The notes beneath the pieces are model-generated. The model had not been told where the DNA came from. It worked only from the letters and a program-made list of their open reading frames with translations, and did not search any database. The translations under genes were made by a program, and so were the position numbers. This document shows, in pieces, positions 11,047 to 21,524 of a DNA stretch of 64,000 nt (the first letter of the stretch is position 1; every line of letters begins with the position of its first letter). Origin of the DNA: Cryptomeria japonica (taxonomy: Eukaryota > Streptophyta > Pinopsida > Cupressales > Cupressaceae); assembly GCF_030272615.1 (NCBI RefSeq), contig NC_081412.1, forward strand, positions 38,818,911 to 38,882,910, written 5' to 3'.

Positions 11047-12258
11047 GGTATCAAAGGAAATCAAGGAAAGGGCAACTCAAAAAAGAAGAAATGGAAATCA
11101 AAGCCTAAGGGAAAAGCACCATCTTCTCCACAACAAGGGGATTCATTAAATTCCAAGAGAGATAATTCACCAAAGAGAGAAAGACCTACTTGTGCTTATT
11201 GTAAAAAGATTGGTCATGAGGAGCATCGTTGCCATTCTAAGAAGATTGATGAACTTACACATATCATCAAAAAGCATAACATTGATTTACCTAAAGTCTA
11301 CAAGAAGGATGATTCATCAACTTCCACTTCCTCACATTCAAAAGGAAAAGGGCAAGCATTCATGGCTTCTACAAGTGGGAAGACTCACTCTTTTGGAACA
11401 AGAAAAGGAAAAGCTCTATGTGCTACTTTCAGTCATAATTCAGAGAGATGGCTTCTAGATTCAGGGGCTTCTCATCATATGGCATCTTCGCAGTCTATGT
11501 TCTCTACATTTGAGCCTTGCACCATGCCACAGATTTTGATGGGCAATCATACATACATGGATGTGATTGGGAAAGGATCTATTGCAATTGGGGATAACTC
11601 CTTCAATGATGTGTTGTGTGTACCTCATTTGACAAACAATCTCCTTTCTATCTATCAAATCACACATGGCGCAACTAAGAGAGTTGTGGAGTTCACACCT
11701 GACTCAGTTTTCATTAGAGACATGGAGACTAGAGCTATCATTGCAATTGGGGTGGTTGATCATGCATCTCGGTTATACTCCTTTTCAGATTTTGTTGATG
11801 ATGATGATTTCACATTTGATGATTCTACACATGATGATCACACTTCTTATGATGGTTCATATTTTGAGGAGAACTTTGGACACTTGAACATGGGGATTCT
11901 CACATGTGACCCCATTCTTGAGTCTTGTATTTCATCTCCTCATATTGATATCACATCACCTATTGCACCTGATGATGTAGATAGTGCGACAGTTTTGCCT
12001 TCATGTGATTCAGTGCAGCAAGATATTCATTGTCTTCCAGCTTCAGATTCATGGGATAATTACTTGACAGATATTGCAGGTTTATTTGTGGAATCCTACA
12101 TTGCATATTTGGGAGACATCATTGATGACATTCATCTTCTCTTTGATGAAGATGATCCTTCTTCGATTGTTGTGAGGGAATACTCTGACCCTCTTGTTCA
12201 TTCTCTACATGATCATTCTTTCAAGGTTGACATGATTGTGGATACTTATGTACAATAG
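11047..12258 (+). CDS. Gag C-terminus, protease and acidic domain of non-autonomous copia element
   Basis: Continuous open frame of about 400 codons, 5' partial. In order it shows a basic Lys/Gln-rich stretch, a CCHC zinc knuckle CAYCKKIGHEEHRC at 11191, the copia protease site RWLLDSGASHHM near 11450-11485, and the following DVLCVPHLTNNLLSIYQITH. Where integrase should begin, only a trace, FGHLNMGIL, remains near 11875. After it comes an Asp-rich region (LFDEDDPSSIVVREYSDPL) of unknown function, ending at a TAG at 12256. The same region continues in the second copy at 48700-47823. Beyond 12258 homology to that copy continues to about 12700 with several stops. Confidence 0.8.
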   Translation, partial: GIKGNQGKGNSKKKKWKSKPKGKAPSSPQQGDSLNSKRDNSPKRERPTCAYCKKIGHEEHRCHSKKIDELTHIIKKHNIDLPKVYKKDDSSTSTSSHSKGKGQAFMASTSGKTHSFGTRKGKALCATFSHNSERWLLDSGASHHMASSQSMFSTFEPCTMPQILMGNHTYMDVIGKGSIAIGDNSFNDVLCVPHLTNNLLSIYQITHGATKRVVEFTPDSVFIRDMETRAIIAIGVVDHASRLYSFSDFVDDDDFTFDDSTHDDHTSYDGSYFEENFGHLNMGILTCDPILESCISSPHIDITSPIAPDDVDSATVLPSCDSVQQDIHCLPASDSWDNYLTDIAGLFVESYIAYLGDIIDDIHLLFDEDDPSSIVVREYSDPLVHSLHDHSFKVDMIVDTYVQ

Positions 12259-12898
12259 TTGGAGGAGGTCTCTTTATGCTTTGAGGAGACACATGAGTCT
12301 TTGGACATTGTTCTACATCCATCTCCACTAGATCTTGCAGTGCCTTTTTCAGCAGTGTGGCATAGTTTACCACCTTTGGAAGGGGTATCTTTCAGCATCA
12401 ACATGGGGACACTTGAGCAGTTTTCATAGATTCCTTTCATCTTGAATTTTCTTCATACATCTTCTCTTCATGATTGGGGAGACTTCATGGATACACCTTT
12501 GGTTTTGTTCTTCCTAAGGGGAGGAATGTTGTTCGACATTCATGGAGCAGTTTCTTCATACATCGAGCTTTTTCCATTGGTGCAGATTCTCCATTGAGGG
12601 GGGGTCACAGTTTGACTTCTCTTCTTCTCTCATATGGGGGGGACTTTTTCCTCACATGGGGTTTTGTTCCTCACATTCTTCTATGAGAGTTCTTTTGTAT
12701 AGCTTTCTTCTCTCTTTTTGGGGGAGGGTTTTTTCCCATTGGGTTTTTCTCTCTTTCCCCACTTTGTGAGAGATTCCATTGCATTGGTTTGCATGCATTT
12801 GCATTTGTACATGGGTACCTAACATGGCCTCATAGCTGGGACCCATCTTGCATTGCTTAGTTGCATTGCAGACTTAAGTGCATTCCCCTAAGTTGCAC
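12259..12898 (+). pseudogene. Decayed 3' end of the acidic ORF and untranslated tail
   Basis: The homologous protein in the second copy continues without stops, but here the frame has stops at 12256 and near 12427 and later. Recognisable pieces are ESLDIVLHPSPLDL and GTLEQFS. A word CCTAAGGGGAGGAATGTTG near 12515 looks like a purine tract followed by an LTR start, well before the real tract at 12899. Confidence 0.6.
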
Positions 12899-12909
12899 TT
12901 AAGGGGGGG

Positions 12910-13408
12910 TGTTGGTGTAAATAATTATTCATCATGGATATTATTACACTTTACTTAAGTTTACTTAGGATAATGCATTTCATAGTAGTTTGGATATGAG
13001 ACACTTGGGTGTTTGTGCCATATTGGGATAGTGTGTGTAGGAGAAATTTCACCTTTTATGGTGTTGATCTTGTTATTACACTATCATATCCACTTATTGT
13101 GGAGTGATAATTCCACCTTCGATGGGTGATCCACCTCATGTGGAATATTATATTATTTCTCCTACCTACCCACACCTATTTCCTACCTACCCTTGTTTCT
13201 TATTGAGCCACATGTCATATTTGTGTGCTCATACATCCATATGGCCTTGCCTATATAAGCAGGCCTCTATTCATTGTATGTAACTATTGAACTATTGAAT
13301 CATATTATTGATCATCTTCTATTGATGAGAATACAGTTTATTCTTGTCCTATATTGTGTCTCTATTTTGTACAGTTCATTGAGCTCTTGATCTTGGAAAA
13401 ATCTAACA
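12910..13408 (+). repeat. 3' LTR of copia-type copy 1
   Basis: Begins TGTTGGTGTAAATAA after a purine tract of seven G, and ends GGAAAAATCTAACA, giving the TG...CA borders. It is the reverse complement of the LTRs at 47138-47599 and 50894-51340. A TATA-like CTATATAAGCAGGCC lies at about 13250. Element A gag resumes immediately after. Confidence 0.9.
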
Positions 13409-13877
13409 AAGATGATTCTTTCAAAGTGGCAGGAAATATTTTGAGTCTATGGGCATCTGTAGTATAATCAAAACTCCTACAGAGAACATCAAACTCAAAC
13501 AGAAATGTGTTTGGATCCTCTTTCACTAATCCATAGAATTTAGGGAGGGAAGAAGCTAGAATGTTCTTGAGATTAGCATTATCATGTTGATCAGATATGG
13601 TGAACTCAAATGTTGGGTCTAAAGGTGGATTATTCCCACCAGGAGGTGGATTATTTTGTATTCGACTAGTGGGGGGAATTACCAAATGAAATTCTTCTTT
13701 TGGTGGTCCAAAAAGGAACTGGAGACTACTTTCTGGAAATTCAGATTCAGGGTGGTTCAAATTCTCTAGGGTTTGGTAAAGTTTAGAAAAAGGATTTATA
13801 TCTGAGGCATCAATTTCTACATGATTAGGATGACTGGATAGAAATCTACCTAGAACATCTCTTATTCACCTATGCAT
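13409..13877 (-). pseudogene. Gag N-terminal part, element A
   Basis: Minus-strand frame from the ATG at 13877, with a stop three codons in. It reads a proline-rich leader (PPPGGNNPPLDPTFEF), then SSLPKFYGLVKEDPNTFLFE and HRLKIFPATLKESS, the start of the retrotransposon gag domain (PF03732 type). The element B counterpart runs from 40957. The domain breaks off at 13409 where the copia-type LTR ends. Confidence 0.85.
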
Positions 13878-13974
13878 GTAGATTCATAAGATTTTTTTAA
13901 CAATCAGGTATACCAGAAAAATAATTAACTAAAAACTAAAAAGACAATAACCATAACAGGTTCTTAGTTTGACA

Positions 13975-13995
13975 CCATCCCCAGCAACGGTGCCA
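13975..13995 (-). other. Primer binding site of element A
   Basis: The minus strand reads TGGCACCGTTGCTGGGGATG four bases after the 5' LTR end. This is a near match to the tRNA-Asp complement (TGGCGCCGTTGCCGGGG) used by Athila-type elements. Confidence 0.8.
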
Positions 13996-13999
13996 AAAA

Positions 14000-15241
14000 T
14001 GTTCAACCTATTAATAAGAATAATAACTCTAGTTGAAGTCTCAACCCGAAGTTTGGACATTCACTTGGTAAAAACACTATTTCCATAGCTAGTGTTCATT
14101 TGATTATCAACCCAGGGACGTAATACTTGAAATGGATCTGCACTATATGTGTACTAAGTTCTTGCAATAGTTACTCTACATTACTGTAGCAACTAACATT
14201 ATGCAGAAAAGATAAGAAAGAACTGAAACTATTGAAAAGCTACAGGAAAAATTCTGCATTAACATCAATTTAATTAAACAATACTGGCTAAGTTCAATGT
14301 TGATAAACAGAAATTACTCTGTTTTCAATGGATCTGTTTCCAATGGCTACAGGAACAGTCAATGCAAGAACATCTACTGCATCTAAAGAATAAAACTAAT
14401 CTTAACAAAGTCACAGGAACACTCACCAAGTGGGGCCCCTTGGATGAGTGGTTCCAGGCTTCAAAAAACAACACTAAGTGCTCAGAACAACATATCTTTA
14501 TTCATTGTTCTTCAGAAGTCATTACATGATTCAACATCAAAAGAAACTCAAAAACACTTGTAAAAATCCTCTGCTCTATTTTCTCTCTTTTTCCATCTAA
14601 CCTCTGAGAAGAGATCAAGATCTTATTTTAAAATAAAACATCTACTTAAAACAACATCGATCATGCCGAAGAGAAGAGGCGGATAACTAATCAAGAAAGG
14701 AGATAGCTAGAGTTAAGCTACAGAAAATGCGGATCTAAACCGAACCACAGTCATAACATGTTGTGGTGGTATTTACAACAATAGTGTCCACTTAAGTTAT
14801 ACATCTGTAGTATCATGTGATTACTTCTCCTCTGTTGTTCCTTGCGTTCTTCAGCATCTCTGTCAATTTGCTCTTCCAGACATCTCCTTAAATATCTCTT
14901 CCTACAACTGGCGGTGATAGAAGAACTTCCACCGCAACATCATTTATTCCCTGCACTTCAAAAGAAATAGCATACAAGAACATACATATATATTTCAATT
15001 AATTAAAACATCCATTAATTTCGTACATGATATTGCCTAAGCAATCCGCATGGCAACAGGAATGAATGACATGGCTACAGGAATAAACTGGCAAAGACAA
15101 AACATGTTTTAATAGGTTCAGGGTACCATCTGAAATACATATAGTAGACTTCTGATACATCATTACTATTATGTAAATCAAAATAGGACAAAAGCTTAAG
15201 AGTTCTAAGGATAAAAATAGGCTAATGTCTTAACTCATCAA
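14000..15241 (-). repeat. 5' LTR of Athila-like element A
   Basis: 1242 bp, the full-length partner of 2580-3821. On the minus strand it runs from TGATGAGTT to TTGAACA. The primer site follows after 4 bases. The borders fix element A as 2580-15241. Confidence 0.92.
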
Positions 15242-15600
15242 ACACAGACCTATCCCACACCTAAAACAAATCAATGAAATCGAAAGGAAAAACAAATGGG
15301 ATGAGTCAAAATTAAAATTCGACTCCCCCCAAAGCTAGGTTTTACAATCGATTAAAAATACAATCAAATTTGGTATTGACCATATGCATTGGAGAATTGC
15401 TTCAATGCATTCGATCAATAACAAATTTCATTGAAAAGAGGGGGAAAATAATACATATCTGAATCTCTGCAAATTGATTAATAAAATGTCAAGCTCCTCC
15501 ACAAATCTCCAAGAACACAAAAAGATAGAACTAGGGAAAATAAATTGGGTAAATAAAGAGGTGGAGAAACCCAATTGGAAAAGAATCCTTCAAAATCATA
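15242..15600. other. Non-coding flank of element A
   Basis: No gene seen. AT-rich sequence, contiguous with 1-2579 before element A inserted. Confidence 0.5.
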
Positions 15601-15621
15601 AATGCAAGTCGTTCACATTAA

Positions 15622-15804
15622 TAATGTTAATCAGACCTATAAGTTTGATTGACATTATCAATCTAAAAACTCCCAAAATGCAAAATCTGGTTTAAAACTT
15701 GACTTGATATTTGAAAAAAAAATTAAGTGTAATTTCGGACTTAAACCCCAATTTTGCACTTAAACGGGAAAAACATTCTAAGTTAAAATTTCAAAATTTT
15801 AACT
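15622..15804. repeat. Second part of the hairpin array
   Basis: Four further inverted-repeat units: AATGT...ACATT (15623-15656), a GGTTTAAAACTTG-type unit near 15690, TTAAGTG...CACTTAA (about 15723-15762), and AGTTAAAATTT/AAATTTTAACT (15781-15791/15794-15804, 11 bp perfect). They are of the same kind as those at 1895-2550, from which element A separates them. Confidence 0.65.
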
Positions 15805-15924
15805 CAGAGGAGGGAAGAACTAACTTCGAATAATTGATATTCAAAGACTAATGAGATGACCAAAATGTCTCAATTACTCAGCCTAAGAGAAAAGAGGGAT
15901 GAATTGAGAAAAAATTAATAGGGG

Positions 15925-16345
15925 TCATCCTATTTTCACAAAAACGAAAACGAGGACAACAGACCCTTTACAATTTTTTAGCAAATTCATTTTTTCCCTT
16001 TCCCCAAGGCCTTGAAATTTATTAACATGTTGTCTGCTTAAGGAGTCTTTATTCATCGACAACTCTTCTTTTAACACCATATTAGTAGGGTAATTCTGAA
16101 GATATGCCTCAACATTCAGAAGTTTCTCATTAAGATTATCCTCTAGTTCTCTTTGTCCATAGCTATTTTCTTTCCTATGGTTTGGTAAATCAATTTCCAT
16201 CCATTAGTATTATGTTCTCATATTTCTATGGGTGATTTATCCCTTAACATCCATCTAGTAATCTCCCTCAGGGTGAAGATAATATGATTCCAATCTTCAT
16301 CCTTTACGAGATTTGTGTTAAGCAAAAATTTGTTAACATCTTTGT
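15925..16345 (-). pseudogene. Fragment of an unidentified reading frame
   Basis: Minus-strand coding-like sequence. 16345-16205 reads VNKFLLNTNLVKDEDWNHI and LREITRWMLRDKSPIEI. After a frame change, 16200-15925 reads a charged helical segment with NEKLLNVEAYLQNYPTN and SRQHVNKFQGLGEREK. It is cut off at 16358 by the remnant LTR of element G. I recognise no family. Confidence 0.35.
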
Positions 16346-16357
16346 GCACATCGTTAT

Positions 16358-16640
16358 TGTTGATGGTGTTTTGATGCACTATCAAACATGGAATAAATTA
16401 TTGAATACTTTATCCTCTCTTGAGTAAAGACTCTCAAATGCTAAAGATTTTTTAAGGATCACTTGAGATGACTTCAAGGTTCTTTTATGTTAGGTCTTCA
16501 TGTGTTGGATAGCCTCAATGGTATTGATGTGATTTTCTGTACCAAAAAGGGGACTTACACAATTTTTTAATGATAAGATAAGCTCAATGGTTTGATGTTC
16601 TTCAAATAATGTTGCAATATTGCTCTTCTTTTTTATAGCA
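16358..16640 (-). repeat. Truncated 3' LTR (U5 remnant) of gypsy element G
   Basis: About 280 bp matching 21525-21810, the inner end of the 5' LTR. Both start TGTTGATGGTGTTTTGATGC on the plus strand. The rest of this LTR and the end of pol are missing: at about 16640 the repeat is joined directly to RNase H coding sequence. Confidence 0.75.
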
Positions 16641-16830
16641 AGAAGCAATCCATGGATTAGTGACTCATATTCTACTACGTTGTGTGTACATGGAAATTGT
16701 AATCTATGCACTGCAAGATATGCTTCTCCTAATGGACTAATCAACTCAAAGCTATCTCTAGCTCCTTTCTTAGACTTGGATTCATAAAATCATAACATCT
16801 AAGCTTGATTTTCATCTTTTAGGGGTTGGC
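16641..16830 (-). pseudogene. RNase H remnant of gypsy element G
   Basis: The minus strand reads ISPLGEAYLAVHRLQFPCTH then NVVEYESLIHGLLLAIKKK, the signature of the RNase H (RVT_3-type) in many plant Ty3/gypsy elements, usually preceded by a D-G-S motif that is damaged here (FYESKSKKGA). A reading frame continues from this block into the LTR remnant, an accident of the deletion. No RT is recognised between this and the protease region. Confidence 0.65.
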
Positions 16831-17470
16831 ACTATTTCGAATGACTAGGTGGCTCTATGGTTCTTTTATCATTGCAACTTCCTTTGTCAAAGGAGCTTCT
16901 TCCTAATTTTCAACGTTCTCTTGGAGTAATTCTATCTTATTTCCCTTGAATGCATGTGGGACCTTCTTGTATACTTTCTCTAAAGCAATTTTGCATATGG
17001 AACAGGTTAATTTGGAATGGAAAGCATTATGGATTCGGCCCCAATTTGGTAACAACAAGTCTTTGATGAATGCTTTATTATTTAATTTCATCCATTTATT
17101 TATATTCTTAAGGATAAATCTTTTGAAATTCTCAAATGTGCCTTCACTATCTGTAGAGGAATCATCGTTACTTTCAATGAAAACTTTAGTTGATTGAGTT
17201 ATTGGCTAGATGTCATTGTTATTAGCCAGCACTTGGAGCATAAGAACTTCTTTAGTTCTATAAGTGCCCTATCTAGTTCAAGAAATAGAAATTCATTGTT
17301 TTCTCCATATTCAGTTATCACCAATTTCAATATTGGAGTGCTATCAATCCTGATTTGATTAGGAAACCCTTTCCAAGGTAACCACATGTGTAAAAAATCT
17401 ATCATACCCATAATGTTGTTGGGATGTGTTGTTGTCATTAATTTCAACATAATCTTATGTTCTTGTGCTT
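16831..17470 (-). pseudogene. Decayed pol segment of gypsy element G
   Basis: 17450-17199 reads MWLPWKGFPNQIRID, then KLVITEYGENNEFLFLE, a block that follows the protease in some gypsy elements. 17091-16903 holds KLTCSICKIALEK and other pol-like residues. Stops and frame changes are frequent, and no RT catalytic box is found. Confidence 0.45.
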
Positions 17471-18750
17471 CGATGTTGCAAAGAGTTGGTTCGTTTAGTA
17501 TGTTGCAGATATGCTAATGTGGTTTAATGGGTTATGAGATAAGTATATCTAGGTGATTTAGCATAATTTTCATGATTCTGTGAGGTAATTTGCTCAAGTT
17601 ATGGATTCTGGTATTGAAGCTAGATTTTCAGTGTTCAGTGGTTGGCAGAGTTGTGATATTCGATTTGTATTGCTCTAGAATGATTATATCTTGAGTTGCA
17701 GATTTGGGAGAGTGTTTGGGATGCTCTTGTGTGTCCTCAATTCATATGGTTAGTGATTTGGTACTCTGCAAGTTATCTTTCTAAGTTTCAATTGTTATTG
17801 TTGAGTGTTCTTGAGTATCAGTGCGATGATCGATGAAGATTTTGTTAAGTGGTGTCGGTGCGATTATTGTTGATGGATTTAACATGCTTGTGGGTGTTTC
17901 GTGATCATGTCCTATTTGTGTCGCTAGTCTATATTGATCCTTATGTGTGTTATTGAATATTTTATTAGTCTAGTGGTTTTCTTCATGTTATGCGATATAT
18001 TTGGTGGTGTAGCATGGTGTAGATGATCTTGGTGTGTTATTCGGTGATGTTGCATGTTCGAGGTTTTGATTTAGGTCCATGTTATGTCCTTGCCAACATT
18101 GTATTATTCTGGTTATTGATCTATGTATTGTGTGATGTAATTTTGTAATTAGTTCTTATGTGTTGAGCTGACCTTGAGGTCAAGGTTTATGATTTGTATA
18201 AATAATTGTAATATCCATGTAAGTTGGATGTTTGTGTTGTGTCTACAATATTAGAGAGTATTGTATATGAGAACAAGTGAATTGATGTTTCGATAGTGTC
18301 AAGTGAAGAGAAGAGAAGTGTTGCAGAGCAAACAAATGTGTTTAACCAAAATTGTGATCGGGCATTTGGAGATGCTATTCTTTCAGTTCATGTAAACCGG
18401 ATTGGTATCCAATCTTCGTAAGGCAGTGGACCTTCCCTGGGTTGTATCCCTTTCTGTTATGTTGAGCACTGAGCTCTAGGTAGTGTTCCTGAATGCATAT
18501 GCATTCCCCATTGTAATATTTTCACATACTACTGTGGAGTATCATCATATTGTGGGTAGGTTCCCACTGTAATTTTTCCCTTAAGCAGTTTTTCCACATC
18601 AAAATTTATGTGTTATGTGCATTGTTGTTATGGTGTTCATTTTTTTTGTTATTGTTGATGATCAGATTGGAAATTGTGCATAATTTTCTTAAGTTTGGTG
18701 AAAACTGATTCACCCCCCCTCTCGGTTTTCCTTCCTTGTTTTTGCCAACA
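17470..18750 (+). mobile_element. Solo-LTR-like insertion in element G
   Basis: Interrupts the pol coding sequence of G: the minus-strand reading DGYGMLLSRDWSRRLNG stops at 18751 and related coding resumes below 17470. A TATA-like TTGTATAAATAATTG lies near 18194. The plus-strand end shows TTTTTCCACATCAAAA..., then GATTCACCCCCCCTC and TTTTTGCCAACA at 18750. The same end blocks occur in the copia LTRs at 52561, 58754 and 62511. I could not fix the left border or a target duplication, so the limits are approximate. Confidence 0.5.
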
Positions 18751-19729
18751 AACCGTTCAATCGTCTAGACCAATCCCTACTTAAAAGCATACCATATCCA
18801 TCTGGAATGTCGACCACTGAAATATCAATGTAGTTTTGAATCCTTAGGTCAACTGCTAATTACATAGGAATAGTTTGATTCATCTATCTTTGAGATGGAC
18901 CTACATTTCTAGCTTGAAACTATGAGGTAGTCACACCTTTCTTATACTTAGGTGCATCCTTAGGATAACCCTGCATGTTGCTTGTGTTAGGATTTGGCAA
19001 TGTTAATAAATTATTCAGAGGAATTGATGTAGTCAAGGGACCTTGCACCCTATTGTTCCCTTGATAAACTCTTGGTTGGTTGTTACTAGATGTATGTTGA
19101 TAGTTCTAAACTTCTCTTGTTCCTTCCATGAGGATTCTATTTTCAAGCGGGGGAAATACATAATTTGATTCTTCAACTGGATCATTTTTAGACAAAGGCA
19201 GGAACCTCGAACTTAATAGTACCAAAGGAGCATTCACTTCTACAGGTGGAAATCTACCGTCTTGATCTAGCATGTCTATGTCCATTGGAGGAAATTGAAA
19301 ATCCTCTAAAAATAAATCTTGATCATATCTAACTGTAGGCACTATTTCATATCCGGTTGTTGGAGGGTTCAGCCACTTCTATTCTATACTTCTTGCCTAA
19401 ATATGTTAGTTATGACTTTAAATTCGGGACACTGCAATTAGGAATGATGACTTGTGTTGTGCAATCGACACCAATTTGATAGAGTTGCCTCAAAAAGGAA
19501 AACTTTGTCACTTGATTTCTTATCGTCTGTCAGTGGATTGTCCAAAGGTGAAGGAACATTTCCATTATTAAGTGTCGTGTTCCACATCCTTTTCTAAAAA
19601 ATGTTGATTGTTGTCACGAAACCCTTGATTGTTCCCTTGAAAGTTTTGATTATTTCCTTGGAAGTTTTATTTGTTTCTCTAATAATTTTGGTAGTTATCT
19701 TGATTTCTCTGGAAATTCCTTTACATGCT
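18751..19729 (-). pseudogene. Gag-protease linker of gypsy element G
   Basis: The minus strand contains an open piece at 19342-19106 rich in acidic and proline residues (FPPMDIDMLDQDGRFPP), then QGNNRVQGPLTTSIPLNN, then the protease-adjacent DGYGMLLSRDWSRRLNG at 18830-18752. In-frame stops are present. A zinc-knuckle-like Asn/Gln-rich tail of gag lies near 19600-19730. Confidence 0.5.
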
Positions 19730-20665
19730 CTATACTTGATTATTCTGGTTTTGCAAATAGGTGACATTTTTTGACAATTTTTTTACTTGTTCGATTAATT
19801 CTCTCATTTCTTCTTTTTCTTCTAGTGTTCTAGTGGCAGTTGGTGCACCTTGTAGGTTTACAAGATTTGTTTTTTGTGCTTGTGACACTTGACTACTTAG
19901 ATGTAGTACCAACTGATTAGATGGATGTGGAGTCGAATACGCTAATAATGGGGTTGGATTTAATACTAGTGTTTGATTTATCAATGTTTGGTTCAATCCT
20001 TGTATTTGGTTGGTCGTTGCTAGTGCTCCCATATGAAGTAATGGACCTGTGATGTTTTGACACAAATCTCTACTGACCTTGACTACTTTGGTATATATTG
20101 CACTTAAATCTACTAGAGGAGAATGAGCTTTTACAAACATTGTCGTGAGAGGGTCTAAATCATGGTAGTATATTTCAAGTGTGTCTACTACAAGATAAGG
20201 AGGCTTCAACCTCATGTAAGCTCTAGGGAATCTATTGTTGAATGAATTTATTGGCTCATTATTGGTCCTTCTACATTCAATAAATTGCATATACAAATCT
20301 ATCGGTGTAACTAGAAGACCGAACTTGCCAAGTAAATCATCCTTAAGCAGTTCCCATGATGTAATAGACCCTATAGGAAAATGGATAAACCAAGAAAGTT
20401 CTTCATATCCTAATGAATATGGAAAGAGCCGATAGGAAACATTTGCAAATCGAATTGTCTTATCCCTCAAAAAATCTTCAAATAGTTTGATGTGCTCTTT
20501 GGCAGTTTGGTTTGGATCCTTAGGATGGAACTTAGACCAAAAGTTCTCTGGGTTCTTTGGCATATCATGGTAAGTTGAAAATTGGATAAGAGATGGGTTG
20601 TTGATCATCCATGTAGCACCATTAAGAACATGAGGAGCAGGTTGGGGAGTTATCTGGTGAGCCAT
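19730..20665 (-). CDS. Gag of gypsy element G (311 codons)
   Basis: The structural capsid protein. The frame contains the retrotransposon gag domain: NFWSKFHPKDPNQTAKEHIK, LFEDFLRDKTI, then SWELLKDDLLGKFG, FIECRRTNNEPINSFNNRF and AYMRLKPPYLV, in the order expected for PF03732-type Gag. The C-terminus is a charged helix (EEKEEMRELIEQVKKLSKNV). The same frame extends upstream to 21010 after a stop, and a further piece in another frame lies at 21264-21025. The ATG at 20665 is therefore probably not the original start. It is followed by linker and protease remnants. Confidence 0.8.
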   Translation of the reverse strand: MAHQITPQPAPHVLNGATWMINNPSLIQFSTYHDMPKNPENFWSKFHPKDPNQTAKEHIKLFEDFLRDKTIRFANVSYRLFPYSLGYEELSWFIHFPIGSITSWELLKDDLLGKFGLLVTPIDLYMQFIECRRTNNEPINSFNNRFPRAYMRLKPPYLVVDTLEIYYHDLDPLTTMFVKAHSPLVDLSAIYTKVVKVSRDLCQNITGPLLHMGALATTNQIQGLNQTLINQTLVLNPTPLLAYSTPHPSNQLVLHLSSQVSQAQKTNLVNLQGAPTATRTLEEKEEMRELIEQVKKLSKNVTYLQNQNNQV

Positions 20666-20785
20666 TGTACTCCCACCTAATTAAGAACTTGACTGCATGA
20701 TTGTCTGAATCACTAGTTGGCTTATTGCTTGTAGGACTGACTGAATTATGTTGTTTTGAGTAGTCCCTTGATCTTGATCTTAATC

Positions 20786-21264
20786 TTAATTCAAGTGTTG
20801 GGGTGGCAGAGTTTGAAATGAATCAAAAATATTTTCTACTACTAACTCACTTCCCCAATTGAATATTAAATCTTGATTGGATGATGCTTTGTGTCTTTTA
20901 GTCCTCGCTTTAGGTGTACATCTCGATTCTTGATGCTTTCTTTCTCCTGGTGTAGACCGTAGGATTCTTTGGAATATTTTGGGTGAAAATGAATTGATAT
21001 GATCGAGCATGATTGTCCTTTGATTTACTGATGTGGAGGAAGGGTAAATCTTTGATCAAGGAGTTCTCTTTCAATAGTGATACCAATCTCTATAGCCTTC
21101 TCTTCTTCTTTGATCAACATAAGGCTCATGTCAACGTACTGGTCATCACTACTCCTATCGTACCAAGTGAGATGATCAAGCCCAACAATAATTCTTTCTT
21201 GATGATTTTCATATACAAGGTTTGTTTCTACCACTTCTAATGAGCCTCTATGTGGTAGGCCCAT
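20786..21264 (-). pseudogene. N-terminal gag leader of gypsy element G
   Basis: Two pieces in different frames, 21264-21025 and 21010-20786. They read MGLPHRGSLEVVETNLVYEN and ERKHQESRCTPKARTKRHK. The second is in frame with the gag domain below. A stop and a frame change separate them. No known domain. Confidence 0.4.
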
Positions 21265-21524
21265 TGTGATTCATGATAAACCGATTTCCTTGAATGCTTG
21301 TTCTAGGGATGCTGACTGGAGGTTGATATCCCTATTCTTCTTCCATGTCAATAACACTCCTTACTCGTATGAATTCTACTAAACTCCTTTGATTTCTCCA
21401 TGCAAGAGTATTGAACTATGAAATGATATCCCGTTGTTTTCCAAAACATAACTCTTCTTCTATCAAAACCATATGATTTGAAACAATGAGATTTCACTTT
21501 CTGCCCTCCTTCTAGTGCTAATTT

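Larger units (their letters stand above)
11042..13408 (+). mobile_element. 5'-truncated non-autonomous copia-type element, copy 1
   Basis: Plus-strand insert inside the gag of element A. It holds gag C-terminus, protease, an unknown acidic region, a purine tract (12899-12909) and a 3' LTR. The 5' LTR and first part of gag are lost, together with adjoining element A sequence. The related copy at 47138-51340 keeps its 5' LTR and primer site. Neither copy has integrase, reverse transcriptase or RNase H. Confidence 0.85.

Noticed and set aside
12474-12846. Short plus and minus frames near the end of copia-type copy 1
   Set aside because: They match the decayed acidic ORF or its antisense. No independent signal.
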